NCBI GenBank assembly: GCA_013824115.1
Contig: PNNG01000025.1
Location: 1 to 62,878 of the forward strand
Source of the DNA: Sphingobacteriaceae bacterium
GTDB taxonomy: Bacteria; Bacteroidota; Bacteroidia; UBA7662
Length of the DNA: 62,878 nt
Reading direction: 5' to 3'
Positions 9,501 through 18,722 of the stretch are shown here, piece by piece. The notes under the pieces were generated by a model, which saw nothing but the letters and a program-made list of their open reading frames with translations, was not told the origin of the DNA and did not search any database. The translations under genes and the position numbers were made by a program. Positions within the stretch are counted from its first letter, which is position 1. Every line of letters begins with the position of its first letter.

Positions 9501-10233
9501 GCTTTTGGCCCGCTCAGAACGGGAATCGGCCTGGCGTGAAATGGCCCGGCAAATTGCCCACGAGATCAGGAATCCACTCACGCCCATGAAGTTAAAGTTG
9601 CAACGCATGTTGCGCGATTTCACCGAAAATCCGAATCGCTTTGCCGATCGATTTAAGGGCGAGGCGGGTTTGGTTTTGGAACAGATAGATGTTTTGGCGG
9701 CCGTTGCAGGTGAGTTCAGTTCGTTTGCACAGGTGCAAGTGGGAGAAAAAAGTACCTTCGATTTGCGCGAAAATTTAACTTCAGTCATTGGGCTATACGA
9801 ACAGCAAGGCGTTATTGAACTCAACGATTTAACCACCGCGGTACCCCGGGGCAATGGCATCATTGCTTCACCAAACGGACATTGCACGGTGTATGGCGAT
9901 GCCATGCAAATTCAACGCGTTTTTCAAAACCTCATCAAAAATGCAATACAGGCAGTACCCGAAGAGCGCATGCCCGAAATCAAGGTACGTTTATACCAAG
10001 AAGGACAATACTGGGGGGTAGATGTAACCGACAATGGCACGGGCATTCAAGCCGAAAACCGGGAGAAAATTTTCCAGCCCAATTTCACTACCAAAAGCTC
10101 GGGGATGGGTTTGGGACTGGCTATTGTCAAAAAAATCATCGAGCAAAACGAAGGACATATCGGTTTTGAAACAACAGAAGGAGCCGGTACACGTTTTTAC
10201 GTTCGTTTCCCTGTGTATCAGGAACCTGCATGA
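6553..10233 (+). CDS. NtrY-like membrane sensor histidine kinase
   Basis: 1226-aa sensor kinase. The N-terminal two-thirds contains about ten hydrophobic helices (near residues 8-25, 210-475, 690-715 and 745-770) interleaved with soluble loops. A HAMP-like linker follows the last helix (about 930-985). The H-box is QIAHEIRNPLTPMK with phospho-acceptor His near residue 1003. The ATPase domain (about 1080-1225) has the N-box NLIKNAIQAV and G-boxes DNGTGI and SSGMGLGLAIVKK. The kinase core resembles NtrY. The ATG at 6553 follows a GTG in frame; I take the ATG, which overlaps the hldD stop. No cognate response regulator is adjacent. The downstream barrel gene overlaps by 4 bp, suggesting shared function in envelope sensing. 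Confidence 0.88.
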   Translation: MRKSTLFEWGLWAIFLFSLLFGVYSQLAVKKPTADYLKFAAQKFERYMQLESTAFERWVKAAEKQFSDKQFETWQSWHLRQPLSGFLKVYAGDSLLFWSSNRPFMQRDSVWQAGFRTFENVQAFQLVKQSEGLTWVYLIPVRDNFSYENRFLQNNYFLQFDAVEQLRLLPAGGVGQPVMGPNGEVAFHIGTHGNASFVSMSSNEKQSGFSFLLSIAIAILLFFLRTERSQVEEKPWYSLLEFILPVVFIRVILFNYRSELGLGSLPLFDPTVFASHWLLPSFGDLLLHLLVLVLFLVFLFRYRDIYHLKKDKVDRWLASWPATFFSSLLVIMFFLVSLLVCRDLVFSSDIPIGIDELFEFNVYTYLALLTYVLFICLNAASFYLLFKYRWRQFAALKVLVLYVLIMLTIAWLFSFTGERVWLKKYAVWWFVLGAVVFWLRFQVWRFRQTYYLIVAVWSLFVGYQVSEALFRKQIEKARYTARKIYAPNDATAVYLLLDLVPRLQEDPVLKTQNIGSNEDVQRQQARLGYEYLKGYLEKYLISEVFWAGGPQVPVEQRETLSEELLALDRFSMLRQFKQNARQGYTLRVPYQSVNQTVDTLVLRLLQKSLKPESPFPNLLIEGDLVEREKFSSFSFAVYEQNQLIQQGGKYPYQLIDNSWKNSEGEFNLIQLDGLSHFIYRPDDANIIVVSFAAAGWVRPLSVASGFLILCLLVLFLLNRLVVTKANWRQFIRLSYRNRIEIALIGSVLAIMLLIGYITITYTVLRSKANTEEAVTNRLQDIQAAVEGGLRLKPGNLQISSAQRSELNQVAGNLQSDFSLFDLSGKLLFSSQNKLFERGLLGDYMHPQAFGEVARLQRTIFLQNEQIGSFAFKSAYVPLRDSKSQLVGILNMPSFDTDAMERAELNEFVGNLISLYFIILLLAGAVVFWLAERITSPIQLLTQVILRTKMGMRGEMPDWKREDEIGVLISSYNDMVKELDQSAVLLARSERESAWREMARQIAHEIRNPLTPMKLKLQRMLRDFTENPNRFADRFKGEAGLVLEQIDVLAAVAGEFSSFAQVQVGEKSTFDLRENLTSVIGLYEQQGVIELNDLTTAVPRGNGIIASPNGHCTVYGDAMQIQRVFQNLIKNAIQAVPEERMPEIKVRLYQEGQYWGVDVTDNGTGIQAENREKIFQPNFTTKSSGMGLGLAIVKKIIEQNEGHIGFETTEGAGTRFYVRFPVYQEPA

Positions 10234-13200
10234 TTTTTTGGCGTTGCTTTGTTTTTCTTTCTCTATTCGCTTGCACCAAACAGGCATGGTCGCAATCTGT
10301 AGCTATGCGTTTTCGCACCTTATCTGCCTCAGATACTATTCAGCGCATCGATAGTTTGCCTTTGGTGCCTGGCTCTGCGTATTGGATGCTTGCAGGCGAG
10401 TGGCGAAAAGTACCCGATTCGTGCATTCTGGATTATAAGTTCCTGAAGTGTACTATTGCAGATTCCACGCTCATTCGCTACCGTGTTTTTGGGTTTCGGT
10501 GGGATGAGCCGGTTTTTCACAAAGACGAGCGCCAGGTAACCGACATTCGATTTGCACGCCAAAATCCGTTTAACGTACTGCCTCCGGGCAATCCAACCGA
10601 CCAATGGCTCGATTTCAGGCAGCTCGATAAACAAGGAAGTATATCGCGTGGCCTGGGTTTGGGCAATAACCAGGATTTGGTGCTCAATGCGGGTTTCAAC
10701 CTGCAGCTTTCGGGCAAACTCACCGATAGCATAGAACTGTTGGCCAGCATGACCGATAACAACCTGCCGTTTCAACCCGATGGATATACCCAACAACTGC
10801 AGGATTTCGACCGGGTATTTGTGCAATTGAAAAGCAGCAAAAACCGATTGATTGTGGGCGATTATGATTTGAATCGACCCAACAGCTATTTCCTCAACTA
10901 CTTCAAAAATGTAAAAGGGGCCAGTTTCGAAAACCAGGGAAAGCTAGGCAAGAATGGCTACATCAGGCAAAAAGGCAGTTTATCGGCAGCAAGAGGGCAG
11001 TTTGGACGCAACGTTTTTTTAGGACGTGAAGGCAATCAGGGCCCCTACCGATTAACAGGCGATGCGGCAGGACAATTTATTGTGGTTTTAGCCGGATCGG
11101 AGCGGGTGTATATTGATGGCGAATTGCTCAAGCGCGGCGAGCAATACGACTATGTGGTAGATTACAATACCGCCGACCTCATTTTCACGCCCAACCGCAT
11201 CATCACCAATCAGAGCCGCATCATTGTGGAGTTTGAGTATGCTAACCAAGCCTACTTGCGCACCATTGCCGCCTATTCGGCACAGTACGAACAGCAAAAT
11301 TGGGAGCTTACATTTAACACCTACCGCGAAGGCGATAGTCCCAATCAGCCACTATTCCAGGAGCTCAACACCGAACAGCGCTTGTTCTTACGCAATGCCG
11401 GAGAGCCCAGTGGACCACTTTTTTTTCCATCGGCTACTTTCACCAATTTCGATGGGCGGCAGGTGCGCTACAAACAGATAGATAGTTTGGGATTTTCGCC
11501 GGTATATGTGTACAGTATTAACCCCGATTCGGCCCGATTTGCGGTGAGTTTCAGCTTGGTGGGACAAGGCAGAGGCGATTATGTGCCTGCAGTAAGCACC
11601 GCCAATGGACGCGTTTTTCAGTGGGTGGCACCGCAGGTGGTCAATGGCGATACCACCAGGCGGGGAACACATGCCCCAGTGGTGCAGCTCATTTCCCCAT
11701 CGAAACTGCAAATGAGCACCCTGGGCTTTGCCTGGCGACCCGATGCCTTTACGAAAGTACGCTTGGAAGGTGCTCGATCGGAAAACAGCAGAAACTTATT
11801 GGCTTCCGAAGGCCCAGTACCCGGACATGCGATTAAAGCAGGTGTGCAAACAAATAGACCTATGGGCAACAGCAAAGCTTGGCGTTGGCTTTTGGGTGGC
11901 GATGTGGAGTGGTTGTCGAATACTTTCCGCACTGTACAGCCTTACCGGAACATGGAATATGCCCGCGATTGGAACCTCGCCACTCTTTATGCCGAAACAG
12001 CCGAAGGCATTGGCCAATTGGACGCAGGTATTTCGTTCAAAGACTCGTCGCGACTGCTGTACCGTGCCACCCGCTATCTCATAGCAACGGGATACGATGC
12101 CCAGCGCCACAGGCTAGAAGGGCAGTGGGTGGATGCCAAGCAACGCATCTTTGTTAATTATGACCTCCTCGATACCCGTTCTCTGCAATTTGAAGGTACA
12201 TTCAGTCGCTACCGCGCCGGATACACCCGCAAACAAAAAAGCTTGGAGTGGGGCGCCAGCTACGAACAAGAAAACAACTTGGTGTTTGTGCCTGGCACCG
12301 ATACTTTGTCGCGAAATAGCTTTAGGTTTGATATTGCTCAAATGTATGTGCAGTATACCAATGAGCTGCTCGACAAAATCAGCCTGCGTTACGTTTTTCG
12401 TGACGACCAATTGCCTTTTTTAACCGATCGGCTAACGGGCACCCAAAGCGGACACAATTACAGCTTAGGGGCAGAGCTCAACCGTTTTGAAGATCACCAG
12501 CTCAAGCTTACGGCTACTTTGCGACGTTTGCTGTTGTTTGATACGCCTGTGCAATCGGGTTCCAATTCTCTGAATTTGCTTGGACAGGTGGACTACACCG
12601 GACAGTTTTGGCAAAAGTTGCTTTCGGCCACCACTTTTTACAGCTTTTCGCAAGGGCAAGAGCTCCGGAGAGAGTTGGCGTACCTTGAAGTTCCCCGCGG
12701 CCAGGGTACTTTTGTTTGGGTGGATTACAATGGCAACGGGGTACAAGAATTAGACGAATTTGAACAGGCCATTTTTGCCGATCAGGCCAATTATATCCGG
12801 GTTTTTGTACCCGGAAATACCTTCATACCGGTTTACAATACCCGTTTCAGCCAACAATGGCAGCTTCAACCCGAGTACCTCTTGGGAAACAACCACTGGT
12901 TATCGAAATTCAGCAACCTCACCGTTTTTTCGCTCGACCGGCGCGAGCAAGGCACCACTGGCTTGGCCTATCTCAATCCCATCCGTTGGCAAGTAGCTGA
13001 TACCAATTTGGTTTCGGCTACTGGCAATTTCAGGAGCTCACTGTTCTTTAACCGCAACAATCCGCGTTTTGGGGTTGATGTAACCTACAGCCAGCAACTC
13101 AATCGGCTTTTATTGGCCAATGGAACCGAATCGCGGTCTAATATCGACCAAGGCTTGCGCATCCGCTACAACCCAACGGCATTGGTGGGCATCGAAAGTC

Positions 13201-13679
13201 AGCTCACCGTAGGAGAGCGCCGCGCCGATGCCGATTTGTTCGCCGTCCGCAATTTTGCCATTCAGCAATGGGAGTGGTTGCCAGTGGTGAATTGGGCGGT
13301 GAACCAGCAATGGCGCTTGAGCGGACGATTTGCCTTGCGAAACAAGCGAAACACCCTGGCTACCGAGCTCAATACAGGAAATTTGGAAACAGCCAACATC
13401 AGGGAAGTAGGCGCCGAAGCCAACTTTAATGCTTTAGGAGCCAGCTCGGTAAGAACTACCTTTAGTTTGGTGTGGAACGATTTTACAGGAAACGCCAACA
13501 GCCCAGCCGGCTTTGAGATGCTTCAGGGACTTTTCCCTGGTCGCAACCAATTGTGGAGCGTGGGATTGTTTCGAAAGCTTACCAACAACCTCCAACTCAA
13601 CCTTACCTATGAAGGTCGTGCCTCTGAAACGGCCCGTACGGTGCATACAGGTAGGGTGCAAGCGCGTTTGAATTTCTGA
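10230..13679 (+). CDS. Large predicted outer-membrane beta-barrel protein of unknown function
   Basis: 1149-aa exported protein with a signal peptide (about residues 1-21, cut after AWSQ). The remainder is rich in alternating aromatic and polar strands and ends in RLNF, whose terminal Phe is typical of outer-membrane barrels. A segment around residues 285-345 (VYIDGELLKRGEQYDYVVDY, then IITNQSRIIVEFEYANQAY) recurs in large surface proteins of this phylum. An acidic Asp-rich stretch (VDYNGNGVQELDEFE, near residue 830) looks like an EF-hand/dockerin-type calcium loop. I see no TonB box or plug. It overlaps the NtrY-like kinase gene by 4 bp and is probably co-regulated with it. Function unknown. 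Confidence 0.75.
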   Translation: MIFWRCFVFLSLFACTKQAWSQSVAMRFRTLSASDTIQRIDSLPLVPGSAYWMLAGEWRKVPDSCILDYKFLKCTIADSTLIRYRVFGFRWDEPVFHKDERQVTDIRFARQNPFNVLPPGNPTDQWLDFRQLDKQGSISRGLGLGNNQDLVLNAGFNLQLSGKLTDSIELLASMTDNNLPFQPDGYTQQLQDFDRVFVQLKSSKNRLIVGDYDLNRPNSYFLNYFKNVKGASFENQGKLGKNGYIRQKGSLSAARGQFGRNVFLGREGNQGPYRLTGDAAGQFIVVLAGSERVYIDGELLKRGEQYDYVVDYNTADLIFTPNRIITNQSRIIVEFEYANQAYLRTIAAYSAQYEQQNWELTFNTYREGDSPNQPLFQELNTEQRLFLRNAGEPSGPLFFPSATFTNFDGRQVRYKQIDSLGFSPVYVYSINPDSARFAVSFSLVGQGRGDYVPAVSTANGRVFQWVAPQVVNGDTTRRGTHAPVVQLISPSKLQMSTLGFAWRPDAFTKVRLEGARSENSRNLLASEGPVPGHAIKAGVQTNRPMGNSKAWRWLLGGDVEWLSNTFRTVQPYRNMEYARDWNLATLYAETAEGIGQLDAGISFKDSSRLLYRATRYLIATGYDAQRHRLEGQWVDAKQRIFVNYDLLDTRSLQFEGTFSRYRAGYTRKQKSLEWGASYEQENNLVFVPGTDTLSRNSFRFDIAQMYVQYTNELLDKISLRYVFRDDQLPFLTDRLTGTQSGHNYSLGAELNRFEDHQLKLTATLRRLLLFDTPVQSGSNSLNLLGQVDYTGQFWQKLLSATTFYSFSQGQELRRELAYLEVPRGQGTFVWVDYNGNGVQELDEFEQAIFADQANYIRVFVPGNTFIPVYNTRFSQQWQLQPEYLLGNNHWLSKFSNLTVFSLDRREQGTTGLAYLNPIRWQVADTNLVSATGNFRSSLFFNRNNPRFGVDVTYSQQLNRLLLANGTESRSNIDQGLRIRYNPTALVGIESQLTVGERRADADLFAVRNFAIQQWEWLPVVNWAVNQQWRLSGRFALRNKRNTLATELNTGNLETANIREVGAEANFNALGASSVRTTFSLVWNDFTGNANSPAGFEMLQGLFPGRNQLWSVGLFRKLTNNLQLNLTYEGRASETARTVHTGRVQARLNF

Positions 13680-14036
13680 TCAGGCTATGCGACTGCCATT
13701 GGCAACGGCTTGCTCGGTCGACAATAAAACCACTCCGGCTGCTCCCGGAACACCTAAAACCAGGCATTCGGAGAAAAAATTGGCTATTTGTTTTGGTGGA
13801 AAATTTACTACTGCAACCACTTGACGGCCTACCAGCTCCTGAGCAGGATACAGCGTGGTAATTTGTGCCGAAGAACGACGAATACCCAAGGGGCCAAAGT
13901 CAATTTCCAACTGATAAGCAGGCTTTTTGGCTTTTTCGAAAGGCTGCGCCGATAGGATGGTGCCAATACGCATCTCCACCCGTTCAAACTCAGTCGAACT
14001 TAGCGGATGGTTTACTTCATGAATTTCACCAGCCAT
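13680..14036 (-). CDS. csaA: CsaA-like tRNA-binding domain protein
   Basis: 118-aa single OB-fold protein of the tRNA-binding/CsaA family. Diagnostic stretches are FERVEMRIGTILSAQPFE, YQLEIDFGPLGIRRSSAQI, and VAVVNFPPKQIANFFSECLVLG. The family is related to the anticodon-binding domain of MetRS and has been described as chaperone-like. The first 20 residues are longer than in typical members, so Met22 (MRIGT) cannot be used without losing the conserved FxxVEMR; the ATG at 14036 is preferred. Its start lies inside the 3' end of the aldehyde dehydrogenase gene (25-bp overlap), implying coupling. Confidence 0.9.
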   Translation of the reverse strand: MAGEIHEVNHPLSSTEFERVEMRIGTILSAQPFEKAKKPAYQLEIDFGPLGIRRSSAQITTLYPAQELVGRQVVAVVNFPPKQIANFFSECLVLGVPGAAGVVLLSTEQAVANGSRIA

Positions 14037-15433
14037 TTCACCACTTTGTTTTTGCTGCCGTTGTAAGGCGGATACAGCATTTTGTTGAGGTTAAAGCGCT
14101 TAAATTGGTAAAAAACCGAGCGTTCGTGCGAGAATGCCTTGAAACCATATTGTCCGTGGTAGCTGCCCGAGCCACTGTGATTCACGCCTCCGAAAGGCAA
14201 ATTGGGATTGGCAATGTGAACCACCAAATCGTTTACGCAGCTTCCTCCCGAGCTGGTTTGCTGCAAAATTTGCTCGGTTTTGTAGTTGTTGTTGCTAAAA
14301 ATGTAAAGCGCCAGCGGTTTGTCGTGCTCGTTGATGTACTTGATGGCGTCGGCCGAATGACCAATGCCTACAATGGGTAAAACCGGACCAAAAATTTCTT
14401 CCTGCATCACCAGCATATCATCGCTCACTTTGATCAATACGGTTGGCTCAAAGCGCAACGTTTCTACATCGCCTTTGCCACCATAAATTACTTCAGCGCC
14501 TTTTTCAACGGCATCTTCCACCAGGCGTTGCATGCGGTCGAAATGGCGGCGACTTACCAGGGCAGGAAAATCGGCATGGGCCTTTCCTTCGGATCCATAC
14601 ATGGTTTCGAGCGCGTCTGTTAGCTTTTGGCTAATGACTGGAATCATATCTTGGTTAATCAGCACATAGTCGGGTGCAATGCAGGTTTGTCCGGCATTGA
14701 GCAATTTGCCCCACACCAGTTTTTCGGCAGTCATCTTCAGGTCGGCCGACTCATCTACGATGGCTGGCGATTTGCCCCCCAATTCGAGTGTGATACCCGA
14801 TAAATGATTGGCTGCTGCACGCATTACTTCTTTGCCTACAGCCGTACTTCCGGTGAAGAAAATGTGGTGGAAGGGGAGTTTCAAGAGCGATTTGGCCACC
14901 TCTGCGTCGCCAGTAACCACCGATACTTCGTCGGGCGGAAATACAGCCGCTATGATTTTGCGAATTACCTCGCTGGTAGCAGGCGTAAATTCAGAAGGTT
15001 TGATGACCACGGCATTGCCTGCTGCCAGGGCAGCTATCAAGGGCGTCATGGCCAGGTTGAAAGGATAATTCCAGGGCGCAATTATCAAAACCACCCCTTT
15101 GGGCTCGTACCTGATTTGCGATTTGCCTAACCAAAATGGAAAGCTACTGCTTACCGAAATGGGCTTCATCCAACGATGTAAAGAATCAACAAAGTGCTTG
15201 ATTTCCATGTAAAAAGGACCTAGCTCCGTAAGCTGTACTTCAAGTGCTGGCTTTTTGAAATCGGCAAACATGGCCGCTTCCAATTCCGACTCATGGGCCG
15301 CCACTGCAGCCTTTAGGGCCTTGAGTTTTTCGATGCGCTGTAAAGCAGTGGTAGTGCGCAATTGTTCACTGCGCTGCCGAAGCTGCTGGAAAAGTGGGCT
15401 GAAATCAAGCATTTTTTCTTCTGTAACTAACAT
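14012..15433 (-). CDS. Aldehyde dehydrogenase, class 3-like
   Basis: 473-aa NAD(P)-dependent aldehyde dehydrogenase. The catalytic Glu is in ITLELGGKSPAIV, and the nucleophilic Cys is in LNAGQTCIAPDYVL. Cofactor-binding stretches are APWNYPFNLAM and FTGSTAVGKEVM. The N-terminus (TTTALQRIEKLKALKAAV, near residue 27) and the overall length fit the ALDH3 or fatty-aldehyde group rather than the longer ALDH1/2 group. There is no clear C-terminal membrane anchor. It likely oxidises medium- or long-chain aldehydes. It overlaps csaA downstream. A stem-loop separates it from prfB upstream. Confidence 0.92.
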   Translation of the reverse strand: MLVTEEKMLDFSPLFQQLRQRSEQLRTTTALQRIEKLKALKAAVAAHESELEAAMFADFKKPALEVQLTELGPFYMEIKHFVDSLHRWMKPISVSSSFPFWLGKSQIRYEPKGVVLIIAPWNYPFNLAMTPLIAALAAGNAVVIKPSEFTPATSEVIRKIIAAVFPPDEVSVVTGDAEVAKSLLKLPFHHIFFTGSTAVGKEVMRAAANHLSGITLELGGKSPAIVDESADLKMTAEKLVWGKLLNAGQTCIAPDYVLINQDMIPVISQKLTDALETMYGSEGKAHADFPALVSRRHFDRMQRLVEDAVEKGAEVIYGGKGDVETLRFEPTVLIKVSDDMLVMQEEIFGPVLPIVGIGHSADAIKYINEHDKPLALYIFSNNNYKTEQILQQTSSGGSCVNDLVVHIANPNLPFGGVNHSGSGSYHGQYGFKAFSHERSVFYQFKRFNLNKMLYPPYNGSKNKVVKWLVKFMK

Positions 15434-15466
15434 GGCGCTGGCCTTTAGATGCCAATATAAACAAGA

Positions 15467-15490
15467 AAGGGGAACCGATAGATTCCCCTT
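15467..15490 (-). terminator. Stem-loop between prfB and the aldehyde dehydrogenase gene
   Basis: Perfect 8-bp inverted repeat AAGGGGAA / TTCCCCTT with an 8-nt loop, 22 nt downstream of the prfB stop. The T-tract after it on the minus strand is poor (TCTTGTTTA), so termination may be partial. Confidence 0.5.
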
Positions 15491-15511
15491 CCTGCATTTT
15501 TTATATTTCGC

Positions 15512-16613
15512 TTAGTCGGTTTGGGTCTGCGTTTCTTGCGCATCCATCAAATAGGCTTTGATGAATTCGTCTAATTCGCCGTCTAAAACCGCCTGCACAT
15601 TCGAGGTTTCGTAATTGGTGCGCACATCCTTGATGAGTTTGTAGGGATGCAGCACATAAGAACGAATTTGGGAGCCCCACTCAATCTTCTTTTTGGTGGC
15701 TTCAATAGCGTCGCGGGCTTCGTTGCGCTTGCGTAATTCGAGTTCATACAATTGCGATTTCAGCATTTGCATGGCGTGCTCGCGGTTGGCTTGCTGCGAT
15801 CGCTCAATTTGACATTGGATTTGTATGCCAGTGGGCTTGTGGAAGAGCTGTACCTTGGTTTCCACCTTGTTTACATTCTGGCCACCTGCACCACCCGAAC
15901 GCGAGGTTTGGATTTCGATGTCGGCCGGATTGATTTCAATTTCAATGGTGTCGTCAATCAACGGATAGGCATACACCGAGGCAAAAGAAGTGTGCCGGCG
16001 GGCATTGCTGTCGAAAGGCGAAATGCGCACCAAACGATGCACCCCGTTTTCGCTCTTCAGATAGCCATAAGCAAAATCACCATCGAATTGCAGGGTTACC
16101 GACTTGATGCCGGCTTCTTCACCATCCTGCAAATCGAGTTCCTTCACTGTATAGCCATTTTTTTCGCCCCACATAATGTACATGCGCATGAGCATGGAGG
16201 CCCAATCCTGACTTTCGGTACCACCTGCACCTGAGTTGATGGTCAACACGGCACTCATTTGGTCTTCTTCGCTGCGGAGCATGTTTTTGAACTCCAGCTT
16301 TTCGAAAATGGCCGTGGTTTCCTGGTAGTTTTGTTCCAATTCGTCGGCACCGAGTTCACCTGCTTGCTGAAATTCGTAATACACTTCCAAATCGGCCAAA
16401 GCTGCGGCCACTTCGTCGTACATCGAAACCCATTGCTTGGGCATTTTAACTGATTTCATCAGCTTTTCTGCCTTGTTGGCATCATCCCAAAAGCCGGGAG
16501 CTGTAGAACGGTCTTCTACGTCTTTGATAAATGCTAATTTTTTATCGAGGTCAAAGATACCTCCTCAACGCTTCTAACCGCGTTCTTAAGTCTGTAAGGT
16601 GTTCAAGTCTCAT
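15512..16613 (-). CDS. prfB: Peptide chain release factor 2, with programmed +1 frameshift
   Basis: RF2 recognises UGA/UAA stop codons. The gene is split between two frames. An ATG at 16613 opens 20 codons that end in AGG AGG TAT CTT followed by in-frame TGA at 16553-16551 and then C. Reading resumes in +1 at GAC (16552), continuing [16 protein letters not shown] to the stop at 15512. The product is about 366 aa, matching the family. The site CTT TGA C with an AGGAGG Shine-Dalgarno-like stretch immediately upstream is the classic RF2 autoregulatory slip site. The second frame carries the RF2 stop-recognition tripeptide SPF ([12 protein letters not shown]) and [13 protein letters not shown], whose GGQ is the substrate of PrmC. 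A caller using ATG only would truncate the gene at 16459. Confidence 0.97.
16550..16565 (-). promoter_or_regulatory. Programmed +1 frameshift site of prfB
   Basis: On the minus strand the order is AGGAGG, TAT, CTT, TGA, C. The AGGAGG element can pair with the 16S anti-Shine-Dalgarno, CTT is the slippery codon, and TGAC is the weak stop context that pauses when RF2 is scarce. This is the same architecture as E. coli prfB. Confidence 0.95.
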
Positions 16614-16620
16614 AAGGCCG

Positions 16621-16628
16621 CAAAGATA
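16621..16628 (-). promoter_or_regulatory. -7 element of prfB
   Basis: TATCTTTG on the minus strand followed by CGGC, 7 nt before the prfB ATG at 16613. A TTG sits 22 nt upstream of the box (16653-16651), slightly further than usual. Confidence 0.6.
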
Positions 16629-16649
16629 GGCAAAGCACCGCAGTTTGGG

Positions 16650-17024
16650 TCAACGCCCCCAATTATTCGGAAACCAAACATCTTGGTAATGCAGCACTTC
16701 GGGTGGTTGTTGCTGCAAGAGCACGTACAACAGGTCGAAGCGTATTTGTCCTTCAAAGTCATTGAGCGAGAGCCAAGCTTCGGCCGCCTGGCCCAGTGCC
16801 CGTAATTTGGTTTTACCCATTTTTTGCACGGGCGGAAGTACAAAACCAAATTCAAAAGTCTTCACTTCGGCAAAAAGCAGGCAATCACCCTTTTGGGCAA
16901 TGAGATCCATTTCCCAGTACTTGTACTCCCAATTGCGCTTGAGGATGTGCCAACCCTGCGCTTGTAGATAGTTTGCTGCCAAGGTTTCGCCAAGCAGTCC
17001 CGTTTCCTTATTTTTGGTGGTCAT
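16650..17024 (-). CDS. YraN family (UPF0102) endonuclease-like protein
   Basis: 124-aa small protein of the YraN/UPF0102 family, which shares a restriction-endonuclease-like fold with Holliday-junction resolvases. The family pattern is visible: GLLGETLAANYLQAQGW at the N-terminus, then an acidic E-x-D core in EMDLIA and LLFAEVK. Function in bacteria is not firmly established. It is divergent from pgi. An AGGAGG lies 9 nt before the ATG at 17024, which is unusual in this phylum, where Shine-Dalgarno use is weak. Confidence 0.87.
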   Translation of the reverse strand: MTTKNKETGLLGETLAANYLQAQGWHILKRNWEYKYWEMDLIAQKGDCLLFAEVKTFEFGFVLPPVQKMGKTKLRALGQAAEAWLSLNDFEGQIRFDLLYVLLQQQPPEVLHYQDVWFPNNWGR

Positions 17025-17066
17025 AGTAAAGCCTCCTCATCTTAGCTTTACCTAAAAATAATTGCC

Positions 17067-18722
17067 ATGTTAGCACGAACCAAGCCCACTGAAACAATTG
17101 CGTGGAAACAACTGATAGACCACTATAAAAACATAAATTCAAAGCATTTACGTCAACTTTTTGCAGAAGATCCGAAGCGATTTGAGCGCTTTTCTATCCA
17201 TTGGAACGAAGTGCTGGTAGATTATTCGAAAAACCGCATCGATTCCCAAACACTGGAATTATTGATTTCACTGGCACACGAATGCAAGCTGAAAGCAGGC
17301 ATAGAAGCCATGTTTGGCGGAGAGGCCATCAACGAAACCGAAAAACGTGCAGTGCTGCATACGGCTTTGCGCAATAAGAGTGGCCGGCCTGTGCTGCTAG
17401 ATGGCCAGAATGTAATGACCGATATTGAGGCGGTGCTAGCTCAAATGAAGCGCTTTTCAGAACAAATCATTGGCGGTAGCTGGAAGGGTTTTACAGGCAA
17501 AGCCATTACGCATGTAGTGAACATTGGCATCGGCGGTTCCGATTTGGGTCCGGTGATGGTTACCGAAGCCCTTAAACCTTACCATAACCACTTGCAACTG
17601 CATTTTGTGTCGAACATAGATGGCACCCACCTGGCAGAAGTGCTGAAACAGTGTCAGCCAGAAACTACCTTGTTCCTCATCGCCTCTAAAACCTTTACCA
17701 CCCAAGAAACCATGACCAATGCGCTAAGTGCACGCGCATGGTTTTTGCAAGCCGCGGGCGACGAAAAAGCAGTGGCGAAGCATTTTGTGGCCTTGTCGAC
17801 CAACCAAAAGGCTGTGGAAGCCTTTGGCATCGACCCCGCCAATATGTTTCAGTTTTGGGATTGGGTAGGAGGGCGCTACAGCCTGTGGTCGGCCATTGGC
17901 TTGAGCATCGTGTTGGGTATTGGCTACGAAAACTTCGAAAAACTCCTCGCAGGTGCCCACGCCATGGATGAGCACTTCCGCGCTGCCGATTTCAACGAAA
18001 ATATTCCTGTCTTGCTGGCACTGATTGGTTTATGGAATACGAACTTTTTGGGCGCAGCATCCGAAGCCATCCTGCCTTACGATCAATATTTGCACCGCTT
18101 TGCCGCCTATTTTCAGCAGGGCAATATGGAAAGCAATGGCAAATCAGTGGATCGGCATGGTAAGAAGGTCGATTATAGCACCGGTCCCATCATTTGGGGT
18201 GAACCTGGTACCAATGGACAACATGCCTTCTATCAACTCATTCACCAGGGAACGCAGCTCATTCCCTGCGATTTTATTGCACCGGCCATGAGCCACAATC
18301 CCATTGGCGACCACCATGTAAAGCTGCTGGCCAACTACTTTGCACAAACCGAAGCGCTCATGAACGGCAAAACGGCCGCAGAAGTGGAAGCTGAATTGAA
18401 AGCTGCAGGTAAATCGGCCGATGAAATGGCGCAACTTACGCCTTTCAAAGTATTCGAAGGTAATCGCCCTACTAATTCTATCTTGGTGAAACAAATTGAC
18501 CCATTCACACTGGGAGCCTTGGTGGCCATGTACGAACACAAAATTTTTGTGCAAGGAGTGCTGTGGAATATTTTCAGTTTCGACCAATGGGGCGTTGAAC
18601 TAGGCAAACAATTGGCCAATGCCATTTTGCCAGAATTAGAGCACAATGAACCAGTTGGCAGCCACGATGGTTCTACCAATGGCCTCATCAACGCCTGGAA
18701 AAAAATGATTCAAAATGTCTGA
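17067..18722 (+). CDS. pgi: Glucose-6-phosphate isomerase
   Basis: 551-aa cytosolic glycolytic enzyme interconverting glucose-6-phosphate and fructose-6-phosphate. It has full family length. Signatures include [43 protein letters not shown], and the C-terminal [12 protein letters not shown]. It is the first gene of a tightly overlapping set with manA and lipB (8-bp overlaps). Pgi and ManA act on the same fructose-6-phosphate pool, so co-expression makes sense for nucleotide-sugar supply. Confidence 0.98.
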   Translation: MLARTKPTETIAWKQLIDHYKNINSKHLRQLFAEDPKRFERFSIHWNEVLVDYSKNRIDSQTLELLISLAHECKLKAGIEAMFGGEAINETEKRAVLHTALRNKSGRPVLLDGQNVMTDIEAVLAQMKRFSEQIIGGSWKGFTGKAITHVVNIGIGGSDLGPVMVTEALKPYHNHLQLHFVSNIDGTHLAEVLKQCQPETTLFLIASKTFTTQETMTNALSARAWFLQAAGDEKAVAKHFVALSTNQKAVEAFGIDPANMFQFWDWVGGRYSLWSAIGLSIVLGIGYENFEKLLAGAHAMDEHFRAADFNENIPVLLALIGLWNTNFLGAASEAILPYDQYLHRFAAYFQQGNMESNGKSVDRHGKKVDYSTGPIIWGEPGTNGQHAFYQLIHQGTQLIPCDFIAPAMSHNPIGDHHVKLLANYFAQTEALMNGKTAAEVEAELKAAGKSADEMAQLTPFKVFEGNRPTNSILVKQIDPFTLGALVAMYEHKIFVQGVLWNIFSFDQWGVELGKQLANAILPELEHNEPVGSHDGSTNGLINAWKKMIQNV

